Assembly: GCA_050699035.1 (NCBI GenBank)
Contig: JBOHDE010000202.1
Location: forward strand, 1 to 7,352
DNA from: WHTB01 sp050699035
GTDB lineage: Bacteria > Actinomycetota > Actinomycetes > Propionibacteriales > Nocardioidaceae
Reading direction: 5' to 3'
DNA length: 7,352 nucleotides
Below are positions 1 through 6,504 of this stretch, piece by piece; the first letter of the stretch is position 1; each line of letters begins with the position of its first letter. The notes beneath the pieces are model-generated. The model did not search any database and was not told where the DNA came from. It saw only the letters and a program-made list of their open reading frames with translations. A program made the translations under genes and the position numbers.

Positions 1-1250
1 CGGGTGACGTCGATGCCCGTCGGGGCACCGCGGAACTCCAGGATCGGCACCGCGTACGCGGGGTTCTCGCCGAGCGTGATCTCGTACATCAGCCGACTGG
101 TGCGCAGGGCGTCGGGCACGCTGCCGCCCACGAACCGGACGATCGCGGGCGCGGCCGCCATCACGAACCCGCCGAGCCCCATCGTCTCGGTGATCGCGGA
201 GTCGCCGATGTCGGGGTTTGCGTCTGCCGGTCCGTAGCCGCCGAGGAACAGCCCTTCCGGCACCTGGGCCGGCCCGGTGAACCACTGGTCCCCGGTGCCC
301 GACACCTGGATCCCGAAGTCGGTGCCGTTGCGGGCCATCGTCGTCACGACCGTGCTCCCCGGCAGGCCGGCCGCCGCCGCGGTCTGCAGCTTGCCGGCCG
401 GCATCACCAGGTTGAGGAAGAAGTGGTCGTTGCCGGCGACGAACCGGACGGCCTCGGCCAGGTCGCGGCTCGGCGCCCCGCTCTCGATCAGGTCGGGCAG
501 CAGGTCGCGCAGCAGCAGCAGCGTCCCGGCCCGGTTGCGGTTGTGGCCCTCGTCGCCCATCTGCACCATCTGCGCGACGATGCCCTTGACGTCGATCGGC
601 CCGTGTCGTCGCACGGCGACCTGCAGCAGCGGCCCGAGCACGTCGGTCATCCAGCGCAGCCGGTCGATGACCTCGGCCGAGTACGCGCCGTACCGCAACA
701 CCTTGCCGAGACCCTCGTTGAGGGAGCACCAGGCGGTGCCGCCGTTGACCTCGTCACGCAGCTCGAACATCCACATCGACGGCGACACCACACCGGCCAT
801 CGGGCCGACCGCCCCACGCCGGTGGCACGGCTCGAGCGTGAGGTCGGCTCCGTCGGCAAGCGTCGTCTCGGCCTCCTCCGGCGTCGCTGCCAGACCCTCG
901 AACAGCAGCGCGCCGACCAGCGCCCCACGCAGCGGACCGGAGGCGCGCTCCCAGGTGATCGGCGGGCCGGCGTGCAGGAGCTGGCCGCGCTGCAGGCCGA
1001 GAACCTCGGCCGCCGGGCGTACGTCGACCAGCTCGGCCGTGGACCGCAGCATCCGCTCGACCGCGGTCTGGTTCGCGGCGGCTCGGCGCGGGTCACCCAT
1101 CACCACGGCGACGTCGGCCTCCGTACCCGCGACCGGGGGCCGCCACTCGACTTGGGTGGTGGGTACGGCCTGGGCCGCGAGCGCGTCGGCGAACAGCTCG
1201 ACGCCGGCCGTCACGACCCGCGGCTCCTGGCCGAGCAGGGGAGAGGTCAT
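1..1250 (-). CDS. allG: DUF1116 protein, AllG/YlbE-like subunit of a putative oxamate carbamoyltransferase (3' end outside window)
   Basis: The frame is open from an ATG at 1250 to the left edge, giving 416 residues without a stop. Recognisable DUF1116 features are GPMAGVVSPSMWMFEL at residues 149-164, NEGLGKVLRYGAYS at 178-191, MGDEGHNRNRAG at 231-242, and TMARNGTDFGI followed by W323 at 304-323. The last visible residues (GAPTGIDVT) match the part of the family close to its end, so I estimate that only some tens of residues are missing. In E. coli, AllG (formerly YlbE) works with AllF and AllH as oxamic transcarbamylase in the cytoplasm; transfer of that role to this protein is inference. 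The start overlaps the fdrA stop as ATGA (1247-1250), so translation is probably coupled. A carbamate kinase would be expected nearby but is not visible; it could lie beyond position 1. Confidence 0.9.
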   Translation of the reverse strand, partial: MTSPLLGQEPRVVTAGVELFADALAAQAVPTTQVEWRPPVAGTEADVAVVMGDPRRAAANQTAVERMLRSTAELVDVRPAAEVLGLQRGQLLHAGPPITWERASGPLRGALVGALLFEGLAATPEEAETTLADGADLTLEPCHRRGAVGPMAGVVSPSMWMFELRDEVNGGTAWCSLNEGLGKVLRYGAYSAEVIDRLRWMTDVLGPLLQVAVRRHGPIDVKGIVAQMVQMGDEGHNRNRAGTLLLLRDLLPDLIESGAPSRDLAEAVRFVAGNDHFFLNLVMPAGKLQTAAAAGLPGSTVVTTMARNGTDFGIQVSGTGDQWFTGPAQVPEGLFLGGYGPADANPDIGDSAITETMGLGGFVMAAAPAIVRFVGGSVPDALRTSRLMYEITLGENPAYAVPILEFRGAPTGIDVT

Positions 1251-2749
1251 CGTGGCGCTCCCACCAGCTCGACGGCCGTGCGGGCGGCGGCCGCGTTGGA
1301 GAGGTGGACGGACGCACCCGCGTCGCGGAGGGAGGTGGCCTGCCGCTCGACGCCTTGCGGGTCGCCGGTGGTGCCAACCATCGCCACGACGACGGCGACG
1401 TCACGGCCGTCCTCTGCTGCCCGCCCACGAGCGGCGGTGATGGCGGGCGCCAGCTCGGCCGCCGGGTCGGGGTGGGCGCCGTGCCCGAGCACGACGTCGA
1501 GCAACAGCACCCCGCAGTCGGGGTCGGCGGCCTCGGCGAGCATCCGCTCGGACCGCAGGGCGCCGTCGATCATCGGGTGCGGACGCCCCCGGGTCAGCCG
1601 GTCGTCGCCGAAGTCGATCATCAGGTGGCCGGGTGCGCGCAGGTCGTCGGGGAGTGCCCACTCCGGCCGGAGCGGGATGTTGGAGCGGACCTCGCCGAGC
1701 GCCTCCGCGGCGATCAGCATCGCCTCGTCGCACAGCGTGCCGCCGGCGAACAGGCCACGGACGAACAGGCCGCGAACGAACCGATAGTCGCCGGTACGCT
1801 CCCGCGGCGCCGGCCACCAGCTCGGCTCCGACCAGGTCGCTCCGGCCGCGGTCGCGATCTCCTTGGCGGCCGCGGTGAGGTCGGGCTGGTCGGGGCCGAG
1901 CAGCGCGAACAGCACCGGCTTACCGAGCCGGTCGGCGTGCGCGCGGACGACCTCGGCGACCTCCGGCGCGGGCGGCTTGCTGATCACCGCGATCAGCTCG
2001 GTCGCGTCGTCGGCGGCCAGCAGGTCGAGGGCCGCCAGCGTCGACCGACCGCGCACCTGGCTCGACAGGTCGCGGCCGCCGACGCCGAGGCAGTGGCTGA
2101 CGCCGACTCCGGCCCCGTCGAGCAGGCTCATCACCTGCTGGGCGCCCGTGCCCGAGGCCGCGACCAATCCGACCGGCCCCGGACGTACGACGTTGGCGAA
2201 GCCCAGACCGACCCCACCGACCGCCGCCGTGCCGCAGTCCGGACCCATCACCAGCAGGCCGCGCCGGGCCGCCTCGTCCTTGAGCCGGATCTCGTGCGCG
2301 ACCGACACGTTGTCCGAGAACACCACCACGGACAGGCCGGACTCCAGCGCGTCCATCGCGTCGGCGAACGCGTACGCGCCGGGCGTGGAGACGAAGGCCA
2401 GGGTCGCGTCCGAGCCCGCCGCCGCGGAGCTGATCGTGCGTGGCGCGGGTGCGTCACCGAACCCACTGGCCGACGGCGCGGCTCTCTCCGTCAGGTCGGT
2501 CTCGAGCCGGGCCAGCGCGCCGGCCACGGCATCGTCGTCGGCGGCGTCGACGGCGACCAGCAGGTCGGCCGGCCCGGCGTCGTCGGGTGGGTCGAATCCC
2601 ATCCCCACCAGGAGATCGAGGTTGAGGTCGGTCGCCATCGCGACGAGCGCCGCGGTCACGCCGGGCTCACCGGCGACGTCGCGGCTCACCTGCATCAGGG
2701 TGACGGAGTCGTGGTAGGCGCCGGCGCGCAGCTCGACGTGCCGGGTCAT
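1247..2749 (-). CDS. fdrA: FdrA/AllF family protein, succinyl-CoA-synthetase-like subunit of a putative oxamate carbamoyltransferase
   Basis: The protein has 500 residues from the ATG at 2749. A longer reading to 2914 exists but runs back through the DUF2877 gene with an arginine-rich shadow sequence; the chosen start forms ATGA with the DUF2877 stop and has GAGG seven bases upstream. Family motifs are MGPDCGTA (168-175), GLVAASGTGAQQ (194-205), GVGGRDL (222-228), MIDFGDDRLTRGRPHPMID (377-395), LLLDVVLGHGAHPDPA (415-430) and VGTTGDPQG (458-466). The central part resembles the CoA-binding and ligase folds of succinyl-CoA synthetase. It is somewhat shorter than E. coli FdrA (about 555 residues). 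FdrA is AllF of the E. coli oxamic transcarbamylase; activity here is inferred from family and neighbours. Residues 325-334 hold a tandem VRGLF duplication just before the conserved GGTLCDEA. Confidence 0.93.
   Translation of the reverse strand: MTRHVELRAGAYHDSVTLMQVSRDVAGEPGVTAALVAMATDLNLDLLVGMGFDPPDDAGPADLLVAVDAADDDAVAGALARLETDLTERAAPSASGFGDAPAPRTISSAAAGSDATLAFVSTPGAYAFADAMDALESGLSVVVFSDNVSVAHEIRLKDEAARRGLLVMGPDCGTAAVGGVGLGFANVVRPGPVGLVAASGTGAQQVMSLLDGAGVGVSHCLGVGGRDLSSQVRGRSTLAALDLLAADDATELIAVISKPPAPEVAEVVRAHADRLGKPVLFALLGPDQPDLTAAAKEIATAAGATWSEPSWWPAPRERTGDYRFVRGLFVRGLFAGGTLCDEAMLIAAEALGEVRSNIPLRPEWALPDDLRAPGHLMIDFGDDRLTRGRPHPMIDGALRSERMLAEAADPDCGVLLLDVVLGHGAHPDPAAELAPAITAARGRAAEDGRDVAVVVAMVGTTGDPQGVERQATSLRDAGASVHLSNAAAARTAVELVGAPR
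1258..1262 (-). promoter_or_regulatory. Ribosome binding site of the DUF1116 gene
   Basis: GGGAG on the minus strand lies inside the end of fdrA, seven bases before the ATG at 1250. It supports that start and coupled translation through the ATGA overlap. Confidence 0.6.
1748..1777 (-). repeat. 15-base tandem duplication inside fdrA
   Basis: Two adjacent 15-base units (1748-1762 and 1763-1777) differ at two positions and encode VRGLF twice in a row. The reading frame is kept, so the protein gains five residues. FdrA proteins usually carry a single RGL-x-x-GGTL motif here, so this looks like an in-frame slippage product. Confidence 0.7.
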
Positions 2750-3558
2750 CGGAACGCCTCGGCGTCGGTGCGGGTCGCGGCCAGCCCGTAGTGGACGCCG
2801 AGCAGCAACGCCCACCCGGACGTGTGGCCGACGCCGAGCAGGTCGGCGCGAGCCGCCTCGAGGTCGGTGCCGCGGTCCAACGCCCGCAGGTACGCCGCGA
2901 CCGGCGGGATGCATTCACCCCGGGCGGCGTGGGCCAGCAATGCGGCCGACACCGTCGTCGTACGCGTGAACGGCCGGGCCGCGGCGACCGCCGCAACGAG
3001 ACGTCCGGCCGCCGGGTGCGCCGCTGCGGACAGCGCGACCAGGGCGCCGGCGAGCACGTCGTCGCCGGCCGGGGTGAGCCCGGGTCCGAGGCCCAGCAAC
3101 CGCGGCACGCAGCTGGGCAGATCTGCCGACTCGGCGTGGGTGACGTCGGGCGGCACATCGGGTGGGGGTGCCGGGACCGGGTAGGACGCAGCCTTGGCCG
3201 CGGCGGCACGCGGATCGGTCAGCACCGGTCGCGGGACGCGCCACCAGCGGGCCACCGCGACGACCTCGCCCCCTACCCGGACCCGCCCGCGGCCAACCGC
3301 GGCGGGTGCGCCGACCTCGGCCACCGGCGGAGGGGTGGTCAGCACGAGCGCACAGGGCAGGCGTACGGCGTCCGGGCCTGACACGCAGACCACGTCGGGG
3401 TGCCTCGCCGCCGACTCGACGGTGACGACGACGGCGTGTCGCGTCGCTGTCACGACCCGGCCGGTGCGCCGTGGACCGACCAGCAGTGCCTCGACCGCGC
3501 TGCTGGCCACCGCAGGCAGGACACCGCTTGCCCGGGCCGGTTCCGCAGCGCATTCCAC
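2746..3558 (-). CDS. allH: DUF2877 protein, AllH/YlbF-like subunit of a putative oxamate carbamoyltransferase
   Basis: The protein has 270 residues starting at a GTG (3558). It carries the DUF2877 signature LLGLGPGLTPAGDDVLAG at residues 154-171, then TVSAALLAHAARGE around 202-214 and GHTSGWALLLGVHYGLA at 244-260. The N-terminal half is less conserved and mostly beta-like. This is the first gene of the minus-strand operon and ends in ATGA shared with the fdrA start. E. coli AllH (formerly YlbF) is the third component of oxamic transcarbamylase; its exact job in the complex is not evident from the sequence. The start is supported by a TACGTT box six bases upstream of the GTG, consistent with a leaderless mRNA. 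No better in-frame start with a ribosome binding site is visible nearby. No transmembrane segment or signal peptide is apparent. Confidence 0.88.
   Translation of the reverse strand: MECAAEPARASGVLPAVASSAVEALLVGPRRTGRVVTATRHAVVVTVESAARHPDVVCVSGPDAVRLPCALVLTTPPPVAEVGAPAAVGRGRVRVGGEVVAVARWWRVPRPVLTDPRAAAAKAASYPVPAPPPDVPPDVTHAESADLPSCVPRLLGLGPGLTPAGDDVLAGALVALSAAAHPAAGRLVAAVAAARPFTRTTTVSAALLAHAARGECIPPVAAYLRALDRGTDLEAARADLLGVGHTSGWALLLGVHYGLAATRTDAEAFR
2757..2760 (-). promoter_or_regulatory. Ribosome binding site deciding the fdrA start
   Basis: GAGG on the minus strand, inside the end of the DUF2877 gene and seven bases before the ATG at 2749. It favours the 500-residue FdrA over the longer reading that starts at 2914. 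Confidence 0.6.
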
Positions 3559-3564
3559 GGCCCG

Positions 3565-3570
3565 AACGTA
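3565..3570 (-). promoter_or_regulatory. Putative -10 box for the DUF2877-fdrA-DUF1116 operon (leaderless)
   Basis: TACGTT on the minus strand fits the actinobacterial TANNNT -10 pattern. It is followed by six bases and then the GTG at 3558, so transcription would begin at the start codon itself. No good -35 hexamer is visible at the usual distance. Leaderless transcripts with this geometry are common in actinobacteria; that it is used here is inference. Confidence 0.5.
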
Positions 3571-3577
3571 GCCGGGG

Positions 3578-3585
3578 CGCTAGCG
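3578..3585. promoter_or_regulatory. 8-bp palindrome in the divergent promoter gap, possible operator
   Basis: CGCTAGCG is a perfect palindrome that overlaps the plus-strand -10 box and lies eight bases from the minus-strand -10 box. A regulator bound here could affect both promoters, and the PucR-type protein encoded alongside is the natural candidate. The site is short and could be chance in GC-rich DNA. Confidence 0.25.
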
Positions 3586-3586
3586 T
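3581..3586 (+). promoter_or_regulatory. Putative -10 box for the pucR-type gene (leaderless)
   Basis: TAGCGT is followed by seven bases and then ATG at 3594, with no Shine-Dalgarno sequence in between. This is the TANNNT layout expected for a leaderless mRNA, and it supports 3594 over the alternative ATG at 3678. No convincing -35 element is visible. Confidence 0.5.
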
Positions 3587-3593
3587 CATCCGC

Positions 3594-5324
3594 ATGGGGA
3601 ATGTTGCCAACGATCCACCCCGGACTTCGCCGGACTTGCCAGCACCCTCGGGTCCGCAGCAGTGGCCGGCCCGGGCGATGCCGGGTCTCACCGTGCGCGA
3701 CGCGTTGACCGTCCCTGCGCTGACCGGCGCGCGAGTGCTGGCCGGCGCGGCGGGACTCGACCGCGTCGTGCACCGCGGCAACATCATGGAGGTCCCGGAC
3801 ATCCTGCCGTGGGTCAAGCCCCACGAGCTGCTGCTCACCACCGGCTATCCGCTGCGCAACACCCCGTACGGGCTGCCGGAGCTGGTCACCGAGCTCGACG
3901 ACCGGCAGCTGTCGGCACTGGGGGTCAAGCTGCACCGCTACATCGACGAGCTCCCGGCGGCGATGCTCGCGGAGGCCGACCGGGTCGGCCTGCCGCTGCT
4001 CCTGCTGCCTGATGCGATCGGCTTCGACGACATCCTCAACCAGGTCCTGACCCGGGTGCTCAACCGGCAGGCGGCCGCGCTCGAACGCACCTGGGCCGTG
4101 CACGACGTACTCCTCTCGGTAGTGCTCGAGGGCGGTGGTCTGGACGAGCTGGCAGGTGAGACGGCGCGGGTGCTGGGCACGCCGGTGCTGGTGACGACCG
4201 CCGACGGGCGACCGCTGGCCGAGGGCGGTGACGCCGCGGAGCTGGGGGAGTGGCGGGCGACTCGGTGCTTCGACGCGTCGGGTCGGTTCCGCACCGAGCA
4301 CGAGCAGCGGGGCATACGGGCCGATGACGGCGGGCCCGGTCAGCGGGCCGTGGTGCCGATCGTCGCCGGTCGGGTCGACCACGGCCGACTCGTCGCCCTC
4401 AGTCGGGACCGCGTCCTCGATGACGGCGACGTCAACGTGCTCGAGCGGGCGGCGACGGTGGCCGCGCTCGTGGTGACCAAGCAGCTCGCCGTCACCGCAG
4501 TGGAGGGCAAGTACCGCGGTGACTTCCTGCGCGATGTGCTGGCCGGGCGGGCCGGCGGCCGTGGCCGGGTGGTCGCGCACTGCGTGTCGCTCGGCTGGGA
4601 CATCGACCGGCCGCTGGTGGTCGTGGTCGCCGAGCTCGACCCGGAGGCCGACCCGCCGCTGCGCCCAGAGCTGGAGACGGCGTTGGAGCTGCGGCCGGCC
4701 CAGGAGCGGTTCGCGGCCGGCTGGCAGACGGCGGTGCGGCGCCGCGACCCGCAGGCGGCGGTCGTCGGGTTCACCCAGGAGGTGGTGGCCCTGCTCGGCG
4801 TCCCGGCGGGCGGCGACCCGGACACCGCCGTCCGCGAGGTCGTGCGCCAGGTCGCGGGTGACGGCGGGGGCGGGCGGCGCTCGTTCTCGACCGGCGTCAG
4901 CCGGGTCGTGACGTCGGCCGACGCGCTGCCGGAGGCGTACGACCAGGCGGTCAAGGCGGTGCAGGTCGGTCGCCGGACCAACGGTCGCGGGTCGGTGGCG
5001 CACTTCGACGGTCTCGGGTCGTTCAGGCTGCTCAGCCAGATCACCGACGCGGAGGAGCTGCGCCGGTTCGTCCGCGAGACGCTCGGCGAGCTGGCCGCCG
5101 AGGACGACCCTGAGATCGCCGACCTGCGGCACACCCTGCAGGTGCTGCTGGACACCAACCTGAACGTGGCGGTGGCAGCCCGCGAGCTGCACTTCCACTA
5201 CAACACGCTGCGCTACCGGATCGGCAAGCTGGAGCGGGTCGTCGGTCCGTTCACCACCGACCCGGACGTCCGGCTCGACCTGGCGCTCGCGTTGAAGGTG
5301 CTGCAGATGCGCGGGCTGCCCTGA
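3594..5324 (+). CDS. PucR/CdaR family transcriptional regulator
   Basis: The protein has 576 residues from ATG 3594. The N-terminal PucR domain (about residues 31-150) opens with LTVRDAL and includes RGNIMEVPDILPWVKPHELLLTTGYPL-type sequence. A central GAF-like region (about 165-300) and a CdaR GGDEF-like region (about 300-475) follow. The C-terminal PucR-type helix-turn-helix begins with DTNLNVAVAARELHFHYNTL at residue 520 and ends in LALALKVLQM. Such proteins sense purine- or nitrogen-related signals and act in the cytoplasm as DNA-binding activators or repressors. Transcription diverges from the carbamoyltransferase trio over a 35-base gap, so it probably controls that operon and itself. 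A longer reading back to 3471 overlaps the divergent gene and is unlikely. An alternative ATG at 3678 would remove a 28-residue, proline-rich and probably disordered tail. The ligand cannot be told from sequence. Confidence 0.93.
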   Translation: MGNVANDPPRTSPDLPAPSGPQQWPARAMPGLTVRDALTVPALTGARVLAGAAGLDRVVHRGNIMEVPDILPWVKPHELLLTTGYPLRNTPYGLPELVTELDDRQLSALGVKLHRYIDELPAAMLAEADRVGLPLLLLPDAIGFDDILNQVLTRVLNRQAAALERTWAVHDVLLSVVLEGGGLDELAGETARVLGTPVLVTTADGRPLAEGGDAAELGEWRATRCFDASGRFRTEHEQRGIRADDGGPGQRAVVPIVAGRVDHGRLVALSRDRVLDDGDVNVLERAATVAALVVTKQLAVTAVEGKYRGDFLRDVLAGRAGGRGRVVAHCVSLGWDIDRPLVVVVAELDPEADPPLRPELETALELRPAQERFAAGWQTAVRRRDPQAAVVGFTQEVVALLGVPAGGDPDTAVREVVRQVAGDGGGGRRSFSTGVSRVVTSADALPEAYDQAVKAVQVGRRTNGRGSVAHFDGLGSFRLLSQITDAEELRRFVRETLGELAAEDDPEIADLRHTLQVLLDTNLNVAVAARELHFHYNTLRYRIGKLERVVGPFTTDPDVRLDLALALKVLQMRGLP

Positions 5325-5338
5325 CCGCCCTCGTCAGG
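5320..5338. terminator. Short hairpin shared by two convergent genes
   Basis: CCTGAC (5320-5325) and GTCAGG (5333-5338) form a six-base-pair stem with a seven-base loop. The left arm contains the pucR-gene TGA and the right arm contains the hydrolase stop on the other strand. There is no T-tract on either side, so it is at best a weak or bidirectional terminator typical of high-GC genomes. Confidence 0.3.
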
Positions 5339-6122
5339 CGTTGAAGAACTCCACCAGGACCGGCGCGAGGACGCTCATGTCGACGTTGTGCTGCTGCCCC
5401 TCGAGCGTGCGACGCTCTCCGTGCGGGAGGGCATCGGTGAGCTGCTCGGCGGTCTGGGCCATGCCGGGGAAGCTCGCCCCGCCGTCGAGCACCAGCGTCG
5501 GCACCGTGACGGCGGCCGCCCGCTCGACCGGCAGCGAGTAGTCGCCCATCACGGTGGCGTCGTAGGCCAGGGTGTGGGCGAGTGCCTCGCTGGCCGCCCA
5601 GAACGGCTGGCTGCGCGCGCCGGCGACGAACTCCGGCGGGAGGCCGACCACCTTCGCCATGAAGTACTCGACCGCGTCGCCCCGTCGGCCCGCCGTCACC
5701 AGGTCGGTGTAGGTCTTCGCGGTGTCCTCCGGCGGCTTCGGGCGTCCGCCGGTGAAGTACGGCGGCTCCCACAGGGCGAGTTTGGTGACCGGGAGCCCGC
5801 TGGCCGCGGCCTCCAGCGCGAGCGCGGCGCCGGACGAGGAGCCCCACAGGCAGGCCGACCCGCCGGCCGCGCTGACCACGGCGTCGATGTCCTCGACCTC
5901 GCGCGCAACGGCGTACGGAGCCGTGTCGCCGCTGTCGCCCCGGCCCCGACGGTGGATGTTGTACACGGTGAAGTGTGGCGCCAACAGCTCGGGCAGCGGC
6001 AGGTTGGCGAGGTGGTCGACGGAGCCGCCGCACACCAGCACGACTGGCGGGCCTTCACCGGTCTGGTCGTACGCGATCGTGGTGCCGTCGGCCGAAGCGA
6101 CGGTCTTGGTCTGGTCAGTCAT
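5334..6122 (-). CDS. Alpha/beta fold hydrolase
   Basis: The protein has 262 residues from the ATG at 6122, preferred over an upstream ATG at 6146 because GAGAGGA lies eight bases before it and homologues start near this TxxxSADGTTIAYD stretch. Fold marks are VVLVCGG (27-33), RRGRGDSGD (58-66), the nucleophile elbow GSSSG (94-98, Ser96), VPTLVLDGG (207-215) and a probable catalytic His245 in EGQQHNVD. It resembles a family of small soluble hydrolases common in actinobacteria. Two oddities are a Ser where many relatives have His in the elbow, and GGAS where other alpha/beta hydrolases have the acidic G-x-x-D, so the acid residue is unclear. No signal peptide is visible, so it is probably cytoplasmic. 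It converges with the regulator gene. Substrate unknown; a link to the carbamoyltransferase genes is not shown. Confidence 0.88.
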   Translation of the reverse strand: MTDQTKTVASADGTTIAYDQTGEGPPVVLVCGGSVDHLANLPLPELLAPHFTVYNIHRRGRGDSGDTAPYAVAREVEDIDAVVSAAGGSACLWGSSSGAALALEAAASGLPVTKLALWEPPYFTGGRPKPPEDTAKTYTDLVTAGRRGDAVEYFMAKVVGLPPEFVAGARSQPFWAASEALAHTLAYDATVMGDYSLPVERAAAVTVPTLVLDGGASFPGMAQTAEQLTDALPHGERRTLEGQQHNVDMSVLAPVLVEFFNA

Positions 6123-6131
6123 GGTGCTGAT

Positions 6132-6138
6132 CCTCTCG
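6132..6138 (-). promoter_or_regulatory. Ribosome binding site of the hydrolase gene
   Basis: GAGAGGA on the minus strand ends eight bases before the ATG at 6122. It decides the start against the in-frame ATG at 6146, which would lie upstream of this site. Confidence 0.6.
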
Positions 6139-6283
6139 TGGTTCACGCCGGTTCGGCGCGTTCAGCTGTGCCGGACGTATCTCCGTCAACCGGCCCGCCC
6201 CGAAATCGACACCCCGTCCCGCCGAGGTTGCACGAATGTCCCACTCCTCCCGCAGCGCACTGGAGGACTGGCACCCCACCTCA

Positions 6284-6343
6284 TCGACTGGCGCGTTGCG
6301 TAGGCCCGGCGTCCGGTTTGTCCCTACGGAACGCGCCAGTCGA
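6284..6343. repeat. Inverted repeat, 21-base arms
   Basis: Arms 6284-6304 and 6323-6343 pair at 20 of 21 positions, with one G-G mismatch (6298/6329 on the plus strand) and an 18-base loop. The arm core is ACTGGCGCGTT and its complement AACGCGCCAGT. It is far too long and precise to be chance, and it lies between divergent genes, so it is not a terminator for either. Confidence 0.9.
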
Positions 6344-6388
6344 CGGCGGCAAGCCCGGAGGTGCGGGTCGGCGACGTTCATGTTCCAG

Positions 6389-6438
6389 ATGGACGAAGTC
6401 GGGCCCGATCAGGTGGCGAGGACCCCGAGTTCGTCCAT
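6389..6438. repeat. Inverted repeat, 15-base arms
   Basis: Arms 6389-6403 and 6424-6438 pair at 14 of 15 positions, with a G-G mismatch at 6398/6429 and a 20-base loop. The outer part reads ATGGACGAA against TTCGTCCAT. It has no shared sequence with the neighbouring inverted repeats apart from short GAAGT-like strings. Confidence 0.85.
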
Positions 6439-6447
6439 GTCGCTGCC

Positions 6448-6504
6448 CGAAGTGAACGAAACTGTCGCCACCAGCGACTGCAGACAGCAATTCCGTTCAC
6501 TTCG
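6448..6504. repeat. Inverted repeat, 11-bp arms extended to about 19 pairs with one bulge
   Basis: CGAAGTGAACG (6448-6458) pairs perfectly with CGTTCACTTCG (6494-6504). The pairing continues with 6459/6493 (G.U on the minus strand only), 6460/6492 and 6461/6491. After a three-base bulge at 6488-6490, CTGTC (6462-6466) pairs with GACAG (6483-6487). Confidence 0.85.

Noticed and set aside
277..2791. Long plus-strand open frames opposite the minus-strand operon
   Set aside because: They are antisense shadows rich in Arg, Pro, Ala and Ser, whereas the minus-strand frames show clear DUF1116, FdrA and DUF2877 motifs.
2750..2914. A 55-residue N-terminal extension of FdrA
   Set aside because: It is arginine-rich, lies wholly inside the DUF2877 gene in another frame, and the ATGA overlap plus GAGG supports the start at 2749.
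6161..6189. TTGACG on the minus strand (6184-6189) as a -35 box for the hydrolase gene
   Set aside because: At 16 to 18 bases downstream there is no TANNNT-like -10 box, so the pair cannot be supported.
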